From Begonia masoniana (Eukaryota > Streptophyta > Magnoliopsida > Cucurbitales > Begoniaceae): a DNA stretch of 64,000 nt. Location: positions 30,244,412 to 30,308,411 of the forward strand of contig CM039510.1 of the NCBI GenBank assembly GCA_022432975.1. Direction: 5' to 3'. Numbering within the stretch: position 1 is the first letter of the stretch; every line of letters starts with the position of its first letter. Both the position numbers and the translations under genes were made by a program. Positions 33,704 through 46,270 of the stretch are shown piece by piece. The notes under the pieces are model-generated. The model saw nothing but the letters and a program-made list of their open reading frames with translations. It was not told where the DNA came from and made no database searches.

Positions 33704-33808
33704 ATGGAGGTGTTACCAGAAGAGTGTGTTTCAGCCATTCTTTCTCTCTCTTCCCCATCTTCTGCTTGTATATCTTCTCTGGTTTTTTCATTGCAATCAC
33801 TGAAATGA
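33704..33808 (+). pseudogene. Captured F-box (PP2-B-like) gene start, truncated
   Basis: From ATG 33704 the frame reads MEVLPEECVSAILSLSSPSS then ACISSLVFSLQSLK and stops. LPEEC(V/I)SxILSxxSPxxAC at the extreme N-terminus is the F-box of plant F-box/PP2 (phloem protein 2 B-type) proteins, which recruit SKP1 in SCF ubiquitin ligases. Only the first part of the F-box survives. An upstream 5'-UTR-like CT-rich leader (about 33565-33703) and W-box-like TTGACC/GGTCAA motifs (33330-33480) may have been captured with it. Its position between the MULE gene and transposase fits Pack-MULE-style capture. Confidence 0.65.
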
Positions 33809-33889
33809 TGCAGATGTTCAAATTAGAAAAGTCTTCTGGGAACATATCAACAAATCAAAAAGATGATGTGAATCAGTTTAATAGTTAAC

Positions 33890-34110
33890 ATCTTCATGTC
33901 ATACTGCTTAGCAGATTTTGATTCCAAAAGCTCACCAACAATAACATGATTCTCTGCGTGATCATCACACACATTTCAAATAATAAGATTGAACAAAAAA
34001 ATAGAAGAATTTTATGTCTCACCGAATATCCGAACAACAGAGTCCAAAACTGAACCAAGCAGAAGCTTGTGCTTTTCCTGCAGGAGCCATCACATGAAAA
34101 TGTCGGATAG
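33890..34110 (-). pseudogene. Captured gene fragment with an apparent intron, gene unknown
   Basis: On the minus strand, an exon-like frame ending MAPAGKAQASAWFSFGLCCS (about 34100-34023) is followed by GTGAG...GATCACGCAG, a 69-base intron-like gap (34022-33954). A second frame then reads NHVIVGELLESKSAKQYDMK (33953-33890). Splicing keeps the frame open. I do not recognise the protein. It ends next to the gypsy-2 solo LTR insertion. Confidence 0.4.
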
Positions 34111-34171
34111 ATGTTGTATACCATAGACAGAATGTAACAAAATAATTGACTGTCATTCAAACGTATACTTA

Positions 34172-37100
34172 TGTGAGAGCCCAAAACTGAACCCGATCGG
34201 AGCCATCACTCCGGGACAGTGGACGAAAAAAAACGGTGACTATTTTTTTTTGAACATAAACAGAACAGACAGCATTACTGGAACAACTTATGAAAGCCAA
34301 CTGAACTTTTAAAACTTTAACAGAAAACAGAACCGAATGACAGAAAACATGCACTGTCATCGCAAACCCTAAAACGTAACTTTACAGAGAGGGAGAAACT
34401 ACAGTGAGTAACAGAAAACATTTACAGGGAGAGAGGGAGAGTTCTCGGGTGACAAGGTGAAACAGGAAGCAGTTGAATCTAAAGGGGCAGAGTAAATGAC
34501 AAAGTCAAAAGGGGTGAAGCAGAAAACAGAAATGAACTTATTTGAAAGAATTCAGGCTGGCGGAAGACTTAGTATAAAAGAGCTTGGTGGATTAACAGTG
34601 AACGAAATCGGTAGAAGGAGATGACGTCAGCCGGAAGATGGATGACGTCACCGGTGGATGCAGGCAGTGAACGAAATCGGTAGAAGGAGATGACGTCAGC
34701 CGGAAGATGGATGACGTCACCGGTGGATGCAGGCAGTGAACGAAATCGGTAGAAGGAGATGACGTCAGCCGGAAGATGGATGACGTCACCGGTGGATGCA
34801 GGCAGTGAACGAAATCGGTAGAAGGAGATGACGTCAGCCGGAAGATGGATGACGTCACCGGTGGATGCAGGCAGTGAACGAAATCGGTAGAAGGAGATGA
34901 CGTCAGCCGGAAGATGGATGACGTCACCGGTGGATGCAGGCAGTGAACGAAATCGGTAGAAGGAGATGACGTCAGCCGGAAGATGGATGACGTCACCGGT
35001 GGATGCAGGCAGTGAACGAAATCGGTAGAAGGAGATGACGTCAGCCGGAAGATGGATGACGTCACCGGTGGATGCAGGCAGTGAACGAAATCGGTAGAAG
35101 GAGATGACGTCAGCCGGAAGATGGATGACGTCACCGGTGGATGCAGGCAGTGAACGAAATCGGTAGAAGGAGATGACGTCAGCCGGAAGATGGATGACGT
35201 CACCGGTGGATGCAGGCAGTGAACGAAATCGGTAGAAGGAGATGACGTCAGCCGGAAGATGGATGACGTCACCGGTGGATGCAGGCAGTGAACGAAATCG
35301 GTAGAAGGAGATGACGTCAGCCGGAAGATGGATGACGTCACCGGTGGATGCAGGCAGTGAACGAAATCGGTAGAAGGAGATGACGTCAGCCGGAAGATGG
35401 ATGACGTCACCGGTGGATGCAGGCAGTGAACGAAATCGGTAGAAGGAGATGACGTCAGCCGGAAGATGGATGACGTCACCGGTGGATGCAGGCAGTGAAC
35501 GAAATCGGTAGAAGGAGATGACGTCAGCCGGAAGATGGATGACGTCACCGGTGGATGCAGGCAGTGAACGAAATCGGTAGAAGGAGATGACGTCAGCCGG
35601 AAGATGGATGACGTCACCGGTGGATGCAGGCAGTGAACGAAATCGGTAGAAGGAGATGACGTCAGCCGGAAGATGGATGACGTCACCGGTGGATGCAGGC
35701 AGTGAACGAAATCGGTAGAAGGAGATGACGTCAGCCGGAAGATGGATGACGTCACCGGTGGATGCAGGCAGTGAACGAAATCGGTAGAAGGAGATGACGT
35801 CAGCCGGAAGATGGATGACGTCACCGGTGGATGCAGGCAGTGAACGAAATCGGTAGAAGGAGATGACGTCAGCCGGAAGATGGATGACGTCACCGGTGGA
35901 TGCAGGCAGTGAGCGAAATCGGTAGAAGGAGATGACGTCAGCCGGAAGATGGATGACGTCACCGGTGGATGCAGGCAGTGAACGAAATCGGTAGAAGGAG
36001 ATGACGTCAGCCGGAAGATGGATGACGTCACCGGTGGATGCAGGCAGTGAACGAAATCGGTAGAAGGAGATGACGTCAGCCGGAAGATGGATGACTCACG
36101 GGATCATGCAGTGAACGAAATCGTAGAAGGAGATGACGTCAGCCGGAAGATGGATGACGTCACCGGTGGATGCAGGCAGTGAACGAAATCGGTAGAAGGA
36201 GATGACGTCAGCCAGAAAATGGATGACGTCACCGGTGGATGCAGGCAGTGAACGAAATCGGATGAGTGATGACGTCATCGGAAGATGTGATGACGTCATC
36301 GGCAGATATGGGCAGCAGACAGGATCGGCAGGAGGAAAAAGCCTATAACAGAACTACTGTTTGGCGGTGGATGAGAATAAGGCAAAACATGTACAGTATC
36401 TATCGGCAGGTGAAGTTTTGACATAGTTATTGAAGGCAAAACTTACAACTTTTGACAGAGAAAACATATAGACATAGAGCTTAAAAAAAACAGAAGACAT
36501 AGAAGTTTCAGATCACCAAAACCCGAATCAGAACAAGATTATGAAACATGCCTCACAAATGACAGATTCAAGAAAACAAACTGCATGGATAGCTCTAGAA
36601 TTCGAGGCTATTCATGCACAACCTGAAAGGAAGAATCCCAGCAGTTCCAGAATGATTTCGACACATTGAAAAACATAAATACAACTGTCAAATACAGAAG
36701 TTTTAGAATACACCAACAAAACCTATACATAAATCAGGTTTCTAGCAAAAGAGTTTTGAAACAAAACACCAGAGTTCGGCAAAAACCTACAGACATAAAC
36801 CTTACTTAAAAACTGAAACCTCAGAGCAGAAACATGTCTGACTGCAGCAACCAACCCCCTTTGAGCTCGGTCCACCAATTACATCAGTTCATCATCTTGA
36901 GGCACAAGGTCCTTATTTGTAGATTCAGTACCTACATCAGAGAGTTCACCTATGAGTCTAAAACTCAGTAAGACATAATCGGTATGCAGTGATGCAAAAT
37001 GCTATGTATGCAGTTTTTCAGAATACGGTGACAATACAGAGCATTTAGTTACAGTGGCAGTAGAATTAAGTGGGGCTTATAGGGGAACTGGCAAACAGTG

Positions 37101-38156
37101 GGGGAGAGGGAGGGTGCACTATCAGGAACATTCAGGGATACGGTACAGTAAACGGTAAACAGTAAACAGTTCTGTAGCCAGTCCCTGTCCCACACTTAAC
37201 CTGGTACATTTCAGTCGGATTTTATCTTATTAGTTTCAAACCGTGTACAGAAATCAGTTTTGCATGGATTTTCAGTAAAACGTGTATGCATGACATTCTC
37301 AGTGCCTGAATCTATAACAGCAGACATCAGAAATAACAGGGCATATTGTGAGATAGAAAACAGACAACTCAGAACGTGAACTGAGCAGACAACACAGAAC
37401 ACAAACTGAACAGAAGCTATAACATTTCTACCCAAAACTACCCGACAGAACAGGAACCCTAGTACCTCTGTGATGTAGGGCCTTAAGGGCCAACCTACAG
37501 TTATGAACTTACCTGTTTGCTGTGGTGTCAAATGCTCGAATATCCCTGGAACGCTGGGACCTGTAGCATGCATGAAGGGGTATTAAACAGCTGCAAATGT
37601 TAACTAGTAAGTTGGTAGAATCTGCTCCAAACTCATCCAAACCCTTAGAAAACAAACTGGTGTGTTTTCATCCAAAAACAGAGAGTTTTCACCAAATACC
37701 GAAACCCTAAACTTTGGTAAAAACTTACATTAAACTCATCCATACTTGTTAGCATTAAAGGATGCTTACCTTAGCGGAGAAACAGAAAGGAACAGAGGAG
37801 ATCGAAGTAACTTCGATGGCTGTTCGTCGACTGAGAGGGAGAATGCAGAGGTGAGAAAGAGAGAGAGAGAGAGCAGGGAAGTGAAGTGAAGAGGGTTTCA
37901 CGTAGGAGGAAGAGCTTAGCTTCTTCAACAAGTTGCCACTTGGCGATCCTCCATTGGCTTTCTCCCACCAACCTTAATTAGTTCTCTATTTTACCCTTCC
38001 ATTGGTTTTTAACTAAATTGACTTGTTTTGGTTAGTTGGTCATTAGTTTGGTCCTCTCTTAAACATTCCATCATTTCAACCAAAATATACATTGTATTTA
38101 AATAATTTAAATACAATACGGGGAAACAATTACGTGGCAAAAATGCCGGTGTTACA
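34172..38156 (-). mobile_element. gypsy-2 solo LTR with TSD ACTTA
   Basis: Begins TGTGAGAGCCC, ends ATGCCGGTGTTACA; 3985 bp; flanked by ACTTA at 34167-34171 and 38157-38161. It lies directly beside the 3' end of transposase copy 1. The same ACTTACATTC follows gypsy-2 in front of transposase copy 2 at 53580, so both derive from one insertion later duplicated. Compared with the LTR at 42238, about 105 bp just before the array is missing. A 120-codon open frame in its right part recurs in all three LTRs only because they are copies; it has no domain. Confidence 0.85.
34599..36260. repeat. 69-bp tandem array, 24 units, two TGACGTCA per unit
   Basis: Unit starts GTGAACGAAATCGG run from 34599 to 36248. 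24 x 69 exceeds the observed length by 7 bases, all lost in one damaged unit at about 36093-36127 (ATGACTCACGGGATCATGCA). Within each unit the two TGACGTCA sites start 21 bp apart, then 48 bp to the next. 69 is divisible by 3, so frames with a 23-residue period (SSIFRLTSSPSTDFVHC) stay open on the minus strand; not genes. Confidence 0.95.
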
Positions 38157-38164
38157 ACTTACAT

Positions 38165-40239
38165 TCACCAATTTCTATCTCGACCTCGCGTCGCAGATTC
38201 TTGCGTCCCCTCAAATTCATTAAAACCCATAAACGTGTCTGCTGCAGCAGCGTCAGAAGTGGATCCCCGGTGAGAACAAGTACGAATGTTATGCCCTTGC
38301 TGCCGACATATGCCACACGTCATCTTCGAGTTCTTCTTACTAACTTTCGAACTCGATGGTTCGTCAACATCCCGCACTCTTGTCTTTTTCGGCCTACCAA
38401 GTTGGCGATGTCTTGTTGGCGGCATGAGTGCCGTCATAGCCGACCACATCTGTGGGCCGTTCATGGGTTGAATAAAATGTGAATACATCTGCATATAAGT
38501 CACCCGGTGATAGTAGGGATGCACGTACCTTTCCAGTTCTACTCTCATTTTATTAATGCAGGGAATGGAGTGGACACAAGGAATTCATGTCAACTCCCAT
38601 CTAGTGCACTCACACACACCCATATTCATGTCGACCTTGTATTGTTCGTTACCGTTGCTGACCTCAAATCGTGCATCTCCTGGTAACTGAGCACTCCAGT
38701 TTCGAGCTGAAATTTGTAGATCCTTAAGCTTTTTCTTTAACCGGGGACATAGAATGTCTGTTGATTGAGCCATCTTCTCAAACTTTTTGACAATGCGAGC
38801 CATCAAATCCTTTCGTATTGTCTCGAACATGATGATAATCGATTTGTCTCTGGCAGGCAATAGAACTGCATTGTATGACTCCGACAAATTATTCAAGCCT
38901 ACATCGCACTTAGAGATCGAAGAGAATGCATAACTAGCCCAATGTCTAGGCTCTTCCGTTCGAAGCCATGTGTGGGCTTCCGAGTTTAACTGACATATTT
39001 TTCTCATTTCTATTTCGAAATGATGCTGGGTGGGGGCCCTTTGCCGCTTTCCACATCGCCTCTCTGTACTTTTTGTCTCGAAAGAGACTTTTGAAATTTA
39101 GATACATATGTCGTAGGCAGAATCGGTATTCGGCGTTAGGAAATTAGGTCTCAACAGCATTCCGCAACCCTTGATATTTGAAATAAAAACCGAGTCAAAA
39201 TTAGCAACAATATAATTATCTAACAATTGAAAATGAATTATACCTTTTGACGATCCGAAATAATTGTCCAGTTCTCGCCCGATCCCATATTCAGGTCTTG
39301 CTTCAAAATTCCCAAAAACCACGTCCATGTCTCCTCGGTTTCTTTTTCAACGTTGGCAACGGCAACTGGATATATTTCATCGTTGCCATCAATACTGACG
39401 GATGTGAGTAATTGGCCGGGACACGAGCCCTTTAGATGGCAACCATCCAAACAGATGACAGGGCGTCCGTGCTGCAGCAGACCTTCCTTGGAAGCACACA
39501 TGCACATATATACTCTTTGACATATCATTAAAGTACTTCCTGTATCGTAAGTATGTACTGCTAATGTGCTGCCCGGATTTGATCTATATATTTCTGATGC
39601 GTAAGACCAGACTAGTTTGTACTCTTCATCGCCATGGTCTTCGTTTAGTGTTCAGGCTATGCTCCTTGCTCTTTTGGCAATATCATGCGTAATATTGATA
39701 GTGAGATCTTTCCTGACTATCTCGATGATGGAAGGGATAGCCCACATAGGTTGACTTCTAAATCTATCAAGATAATGAGTTGCAAGATATTTTGCTCTAG
39801 CATTTCGATTCTCATCTACCCTCGCACAGTTGTGAGAATTGACCAAAGTCTTTATTTGATAGGTCTCATCGTCTTTAATCTTTGATGCATGCAGTCGCCA
39901 AGGACATCCGTCTGCGCATCTAGCTGTCACTCGCTTAGTGTCACTTTGGACAAATGTGATGTCAAAACCCTATTTCAAAGAATATAGTTATATTTCTTTT
40001 TTAATTTCTTTTATATAACTATATGTTCTTCCCAAACTAAAATCCTTTGAGTTTTCTTCACATACCGGTAAGCTTTCAACCTCACCTACGTCCGATCCAA
40101 TCGGTGTTCGCAGCTCCTTGTCTAGAGTTACAGATGTCGAATACGCCTCAATTTCTTCATTATTAGTATGCGAATTCCAATCCATATCAACATCAAAATT
40201 TCTTTGGTCATTTAAATCAGTAAATTTTCTTGGATCCAT
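38165..40239 (-). pseudogene. MuDR-family transposase, copy 1 (broken)
   Basis: Minus-strand pieces in order: N-terminus MDPRKFTDLNDQRNF (40239); a zinc-finger-like DNA-binding domain, VTARCADGCPWRLHAS then VNSHNC (39930-39652); the MULE DDE domain with GRPVICLDGCHLKG (first Asp) and NWTIISDRQK (second Asp, 39528-39238); FCLRHMYLNF; the SWIM zinc region with VCECTRW and IPCVHSIPC (about 38610-38555); and a CX2CX4HX4C knuckle, CGICRQQGHNIRTC (38300). An intron may follow SDRQK (GTATAATTC...ATATCAAG). Damage: TGA after RARSIA (39652), TAA in the segment after the intron, TGA inside the SWIM motif (38585) and a 1-base insertion near 39047 that copy 2 lacks. MURA-type proteins bind the TIRs and cut and paste the element. 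Confidence 0.85.
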
Positions 40240-40544
40240 TGTCTACAAAAAAAAAAAAAAATATAGTTCAATTTGAATTTCAGCATTTCAAATAACAACA
40301 TTTCAACACCTACCACAAACAACAACATTTCAACAATTCAACAAATATAAATTTCAAATAACAACATTTCAACATCAACCACAAACAAATTATGGATTGT
40401 CCTATGATTTTTAACAAACAACTCTAACTTTGTGTTCCATCTGCTTGGAAAACAAGTTTTTGTTTATGAAATGTACAATATTTGGCAATTACATTACTTA
40501 CCAACTCATACACTTGCCATTAATCCCTCAAACAGAGCAGATCA

Positions 40545-40993
40545 TTAAATTGAAACATTAAACAATTCGAAATAGGGATCTCATTTCAATCGTTGCATGA
40601 GGACAAGAGGCAGAGGCGAGCAAGAAAAAAAAATAAAAAAGAGGCTGAAAACAAAGGAAAGACAACATGTAATGCAGAGTGAATGCATCAATCGAAAATC
40701 ATCATATAATGCAGAGTGAATGCATCAATCGAAATGCATATTTCTATGCAGGATTTAACTTACTCCAGCAGAAATCCAAGGTGGAGAGTTTTCTGAAATA
40801 GCACAGCAAATATTCACTTGTTTGTGCGTCGGAGAATGATGTCGGCGGGTACCCGCATGAAGGTTAAGGAATCGGTAAGCCTAGCCCAAGAGGTCGGCGT
40901 GGTGGTGGTTGGAGTTGGGGGCGAGCTCCGGCGGCGAGGAGGGTTAAAAAATTAGGGATCTGCAGAGGGTTAAAAATTAAAAATAAAAATCAT
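40545..40993 (-). repeat. Truncated copy of the MULE right TIR (inner part)
   Basis: Matches about 56118-56562 almost base for base. At 40993/40994 (AAAATCAT then GGCAGGTG) it breaks off and joins gypsy-2 gag; the outer TIR with the GGTACC cluster is missing. Microhomology at the junction is at most one base. Confidence 0.85.
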
Positions 40994-42076
40994 GGCAGGT
41001 GTATCACATATTATAATCGTACCGGTAATTGCTGTGTGCAGATCAGCATCATCAACGTCCTCCATCATTGCAAAGACTCTTGGCGCGGCTTGACCTGTTC
41101 TGGTGTCGGGCATCGGACAGTCTCGAATTTGATGGCCTACTTTGCCACATCGAAAACAAGCTCCAGTAACAAGCCTGCATTCGCCCTGGTGGCTTCTGTG
41201 GCACCGTGGACATGTAGTGAGCTGAGGAGCTCCCATTGGTCTCTTTCCTTTATCTTGGTAAGTGGGGGTCTCATTGGGCCTTTTAATACCCCTATTTTGT
41301 TGCTGTTGTTGAGGTTGAAGATTCTGGATCCTTTGCTGTTGCTGTTGAGGAGGATTCTTAATAATTCTTCTTGGTGGTTCTCTCTGTCTCTGGGACTTTA
41401 TTTGTAAGGCCTCCAGCTGATAAGCCTTGGCCACCACTTTCACATATGGTGCCTCATCAAAACCTCCAGTTGTGATTCCTCGCAGAAGGTCCATTTTTAA
41501 ACCTTGAATAAATTGGTGTACCTTGTTCTCATCAGTGGCCACCATGTGCGTTGCATATCGGGATAACGACTCAAACTTCTGAACATACTCGGCAACCGAT
41601 CCATACTGTCGCAGCCGAGAGAATTCAAGTAACTTCTCCTTCCTCACTCCTCTGTCAAAGTACTTCTCGTAGAAGATTTTCGTGAATCCTTCCCAGCTTA
41701 ATGCCATTGTAGTCGACTGTACCGTGTCCCACCAAAATCCAACACATTCGGTGAGATAAAATGTGGCACAAATAACTTTCTTGTTGTCTTCTACTTCTGC
41801 ATAACTGAACATCTTCTCTATTGTTTGAATCCAGGTTTCAGCACGGGTCGGATCTGTAGACAGTCCATCAAATGAGGGTGGCTGAAGTCGCCGGAATCTG
41901 TCTCCACTGTTGTCTCGCGGTACATTATCACGATTGTTATTTCCATGGTTATTGTTCCTGTCATCTTCTCTGGCCATCATGCGTTCAACCATGCGGGACT
42001 GTACACCCACTAGTTCAGTTAATCGGTCAATGGCACGAGAGCCTTCACTTGACTCTTCTTGATGTCCTCTCACCAT
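40994..42076 (-). pseudogene. gypsy-2 gag fragment (open, truncated at its 3' end)
   Basis: Starts ATG at 42076 (MVRGHQEESSEGSRAIDRL). It contains the gag domain ([45 protein letters not shown]), a Gln-rich stretch and the CX2CX4HX4C knuckle [14 protein letters not shown]. It has no premature stop, unlike the full copy, which has TAG after EFSRLR. The frame is cut at the gag/protease boundary by the junction at 40993 and runs a few codons into MULE sequence. Confidence 0.85.
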
Positions 42077-42222
42077 TTCTAATAAACCCTATAAACAGAA
42101 TAACCTAATTTAATAAACAAAACTTTTACAGAAATTTCTAAACACTTATAGTTGGTGGGGCGATCTCACGTGGCGGGTTGCGCAGTCAGACATTTCACAG
42201 AATCGGTTTTAAAACCTTGTCT

Positions 42223-42233
42223 CTCTGATACCA
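42223..42233 (-). other. gypsy-2 primer-binding site (first internal copy)
   Basis: Minus strand TGGTATCAGAG, four bases (GTTG) inside the LTR; tRNA-Met type. Confidence 0.85.
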
Positions 42234-42797
42234 CAACTGTGACAGCCCAAAACCGAACCCGATCGGAGTCCGGGATCGGAGCCATCACTCCGGGACAGTG
42301 GACGAAAAAAAACGGTGACTAATTCTTTTTTTGAACATAAACAGAACAGACAGCGTTACTGGAACAACTTATGAAAGCCAACTGAACTTTTAAAACTTTA
42401 ACGGAAAACAGAACCGAATGAAAGAAAACATGCACTGTCATCGCAAACCCTAAAACGTAACTTTACAGAGAGGGAGAAACTACAGTGAGTAACAGAAAAC
42501 ATTTACAGGGAGAGAGGGAGAGTTCTCGGGTGACAAGGTGAAACAGGAAGCAGTTGAATCTAAAGGGGCAGAGTAAATGACAAAGTCAAAAGGGGTGAAG
42601 CAGAAAACAGAAATGAACTTAATTTGAAAGAATTCAGGCTGGCGGAAGACTTAGTATAAAAGAGCTTCGGTGGATTAAATAAAACAACAGTGTACAGTGA
42701 TAATCGGAAGGAGGAGAGTAAAACTGGGCAGAAAGATAAAAACTATCAGTGGATGTGAACTAAAAACAAGAATTGAGTTCACCGGTGGATGCAGGCA

Positions 42798-44197
42798 GTG
42801 AACGAAATCGGTAGAAGGAGATGACGTCAGCCGGAAGATGGATGACATCACCGGTGGATGCAGGCAGTGAACGAAATCGGTAGAAGGAGATGACGTCAGC
42901 CGGAAGATGGATGACGTCACCGGTGGATGCAGGCAGTGAACGAAATCGGTAGAAGGAGATGACGTCAGCCGGAAGATGGATGACGTCACCGGTGGATGCA
43001 GGCAGTGAACGAAATCGGTAGAAGGAGATGACGTCAGCCGGAAGATGGATGACGTCACCGGTGGATGCAGGCAGTGAACGAAATCGGTAGAAGGAGATGA
43101 CGTCAGCCGGAAGATGGATGACGTCACCGGTGGATGCAGGCAGTGAACGAAATCGGTAGAAGGAGATGACGTCAGCCGGAAGATGGATGACGTCACCGGT
43201 GGATGCAGGCAGTGAACGAAATCGGTAGAAGGAGATGACGTCAGCCGGAAGATGGATGACGTCACCGGTGGATGCAGGCAGTGAACGAAATCGGTAGAAG
43301 GAGATGACGTCAGCCGGAAGATGGATGACGTCACCGGTGGATGCAGGCAGTGAACGAAATCGGTAGAAGGAGATGACGTCAGCCGGAAGATGGATGACGT
43401 CACCGGTGGATGCAGGCAGTGAACGAAATCGGTAGAAGGAGATGACGTCAGCCGGAAGATGGATGACGTCACCGGTGGATGCAGGCAGTGAACGAAATCG
43501 GTAGAAGGAGATGACGTCAGCCGGAAGATGGATGACGTCACCGGTGGATGCAGGCAGTGAACGAAATCGGTAGAAGGAGATGACGTCAGCCGGAAGATGG
43601 ATGACGTCACCGGTGGATGCAGGCAGTGAACGAAATCGGTAGAAGGAGATGACGTCAGCCGGAAGATGGATGACGTCACCGGTGGATGCAGGCAGTGAAC
43701 GAAATCGGTAGAAGGAGATGACGTCAGCCGGAAGATGGATGACGTCACCGGTGGATGCAGGCAGTGAACGAAATCGGTAGAAGGAGATGACGTCAGCCGG
43801 AAGATGGATGACGTCACCGGTGGATGCAGGCAGTGAACGAAATCGGTAGAAGGAGATGACGTCAGCCGGAAGATGGATGACGTCACCGGTGGATGCAGGC
43901 AGTGAACGAAATCGGTAGAAGGAGATGACGTCAGCCGGAAGATGGATGACGTCACCGGTGGATGCAGGCAGTGAACGAAATCGGTAGAAGGAGATGACGT
44001 CAGCCGGAAGATGGATGACGTCACCGGTGGATGCAGGCAGTGAACGAAATCGGTAGAAGGAGATGACGTCAGCCGGAAGATGGATGACGTCACCGGTGGA
44101 TGCAGGCAGTGAACGAAATCGGTAGAAGGAGATGACGTCAGCCGGAAGATGGATGACGTCACCGGTGGATGCAGGCAGTGAACGAAATCGGATGAGT
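42798..44197. repeat. 69-bp tandem array, 20 units, two TGACGTCA per unit
   Basis: GTGAACGAAATCGG recurs every 69 bp from 42798 to 44178, exactly 20 periods. One unit has GATGACATCA in place of GATGACGTCA. It is followed by two or three diverged GATGACGTCATCGGAAGATGT units spaced 21 bp. Confidence 0.95.
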
Positions 44198-44850
44198 GAT
44201 GACGTCATCGGAAGATGTGATGACGTCATCGGAAGATGTGATGACATCATCGACAGATATGGGCAGCAGACAGGATCGACAGGAGGAAAAAGCCTATAAC
44301 AGAACTACTATTTGGCGGTGGATGAGAATAAGGCAAAACATGTACAGTATCTATCGGCAGGTGAAGTTTTGACATAGTTATTGAAGGCAAAACTTACAAC
44401 TTTTGACAGAGAAAACATATAGACATAGAGCTTAAAAAAAACAGAAGACATAGAAGTTTCAGATCACCAAAACCCGAATCAGAACAAGATTATGAAACAT
44501 GCCTCACAAATGACAGATTCAAGAAAACAAACTGCATGGATAGCTCTAGAATTCGAGGCTATCCATGCACAACCTGAAAGGAAGAATCCCAGCAGTTCCA
44601 GAATGATTTCGACACATTGAAAAACATAAATACAACTGTCAAATACAGAGGTTTTAGAATACACCAACAAAACCTATACATAAATCAGGTTTCTAGCAAA
44701 AGAGTTTTGAAACAAAACACCAGAGTTCGGCAAAAACCTACAGACATAAACCTTACTTAAAAACTGAAACCTCAGACCAGAAACATGTCTGACTGCAGCA
44801 ACCAACCCCCTTTGAGCTCGGTCCACCAATTACATCAGTTCATCATCTTG

Positions 44851-45018
44851 AGGCACAAGGTCCTCATTTGTAGATTCAGTACCTACATCAGAGAGTTCAC
44901 CTATGAGTCTAAAACTCAGTAAGACATAATCGGTAGGCACAAGGTCCTCATTTGTAGATTCAGTACCTACATTAGAGAGTTCACCTATGAGTCTAAAACT
45001 CAGTAAGACATAATCGGT
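44851..45018. repeat. 84-bp tandem duplication in the middle LTR
   Basis: AGGCACAAGGTCCTCATTTG starts at 44851 and again at 44935. The other two gypsy-2 LTRs have a single copy, so it arose after the LTRs separated. Confidence 0.9.
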
Positions 45019-46270
45019 ATGCAGTGATGCAAAATGCTATGCATGCAGTTTTTCAGAATACAGTGACAATACAGAGCATTTAGTTACAGTGGCAGTAGAA
45101 TTAAGTGGGGCTTATAGGGGAACTGGCAAACAGTGGGGGAGAGGGAGGGTGCACTATCAGGAACATTCAGGGATACGGTACAGTAAACGGTAAACAGTAA
45201 ACAGTTCTGTGGCCAGTCCCCGTCCCACACTTAACCTGATACATTTCAGTGGGATTTTATCTTATTAGTTTCAAACCGTGTACAGAAATCAGTTTTGCAT
45301 GGATTTTCAGTAAAACGTGTATGCATGACATTCTCAGTGCCTGAATCTATAACAGCAGACATCAGAAATAACAGGGCATATTGTGAGATAGAAAACAGAC
45401 AACTCAGAACGTGAACTGAGCAGACAACACAGAACACAAACTGAACAGAAGCTATAACATTTCTACCCAAAACTACCCGACAGAACAGGAACCCTAGTAC
45501 CTCTGTGATGTAGGGCCTTAAGGGCCAACCTACAGTTATGAACTTACCTGTTTGCTGTGGTGTCAAATGCTCGAATATCCCTGGAACGCTGGGACCTGTA
45601 GCATGCATGAAGGGGTATTAAACAGCTGCAAATGTTAACTAGTAAGTTGGTAGAATCTTCTCCAAACTCATCCAAACCCTTAGAAAACAAACTGGTGTGT
45701 TTTCATCCAAAAACAAATAGTTTTCACCAAATACCGAAACCCTAAACTTCGATAAAAACTCACATTAAACTCATCCAAACTTGTTAGCATTAAAGGATGC
45801 TTACCTTAGCGGAGAAACAGAAAGGAACAGAGGAGATCGAGTAACTTCGATGGCTGTTCGTCGACTGAAAGAGAGAATGCAGAGGTGAGAAAGAGAGAGA
45901 GAGAGAGCAGGGAAGTAAAGTGAAGAGGGTTTCACGTAGGAGGAAGAGCTTAGCTTCTTCAACAAGTTGCCACTTGGCGATCCTCCATTGGCTTTCTTCC
46001 ACCAACCTTAATTAGTTCTCTATTTTACTCTTCCATTGGTTTTTAACTAAATTGACTTGTTTTGGTTAGTTGGTCATTAGTTTGGTCCTCTCTTAAACAT
46101 TCCATCATTTCAACCAAAATATACATTGTATTTAAATAATTTAAATACAATACGGGGAAACAATTACGTGGCAAAAATGCCGGGTGTTACATTCCACCCA
46201 CCTTAACAGAAATTTTGTCCTCAAAATTTGCCTAAGCAAAGAGGTTAGAATATTGTGCTCTAACATCTTC

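Larger units (their letters stand above)
42238..46191 (-). repeat. gypsy-2 middle LTR
   Basis: Starts TGTGACAGCCCAAAACC, ends GCCGGGTGTTACA; 3954 bp. Shared boundary: the internal regions on both sides abut it. Contains the 20-unit 69-bp array and an 84-bp tandem duplication. Confidence 0.9.

Noticed and set aside
34592..44250. Frames of about 480-496 codons with a 23-residue period
   Set aside because: 69-bp arrays in LTRs; 69 is divisible by 3, so the frame is open automatically.
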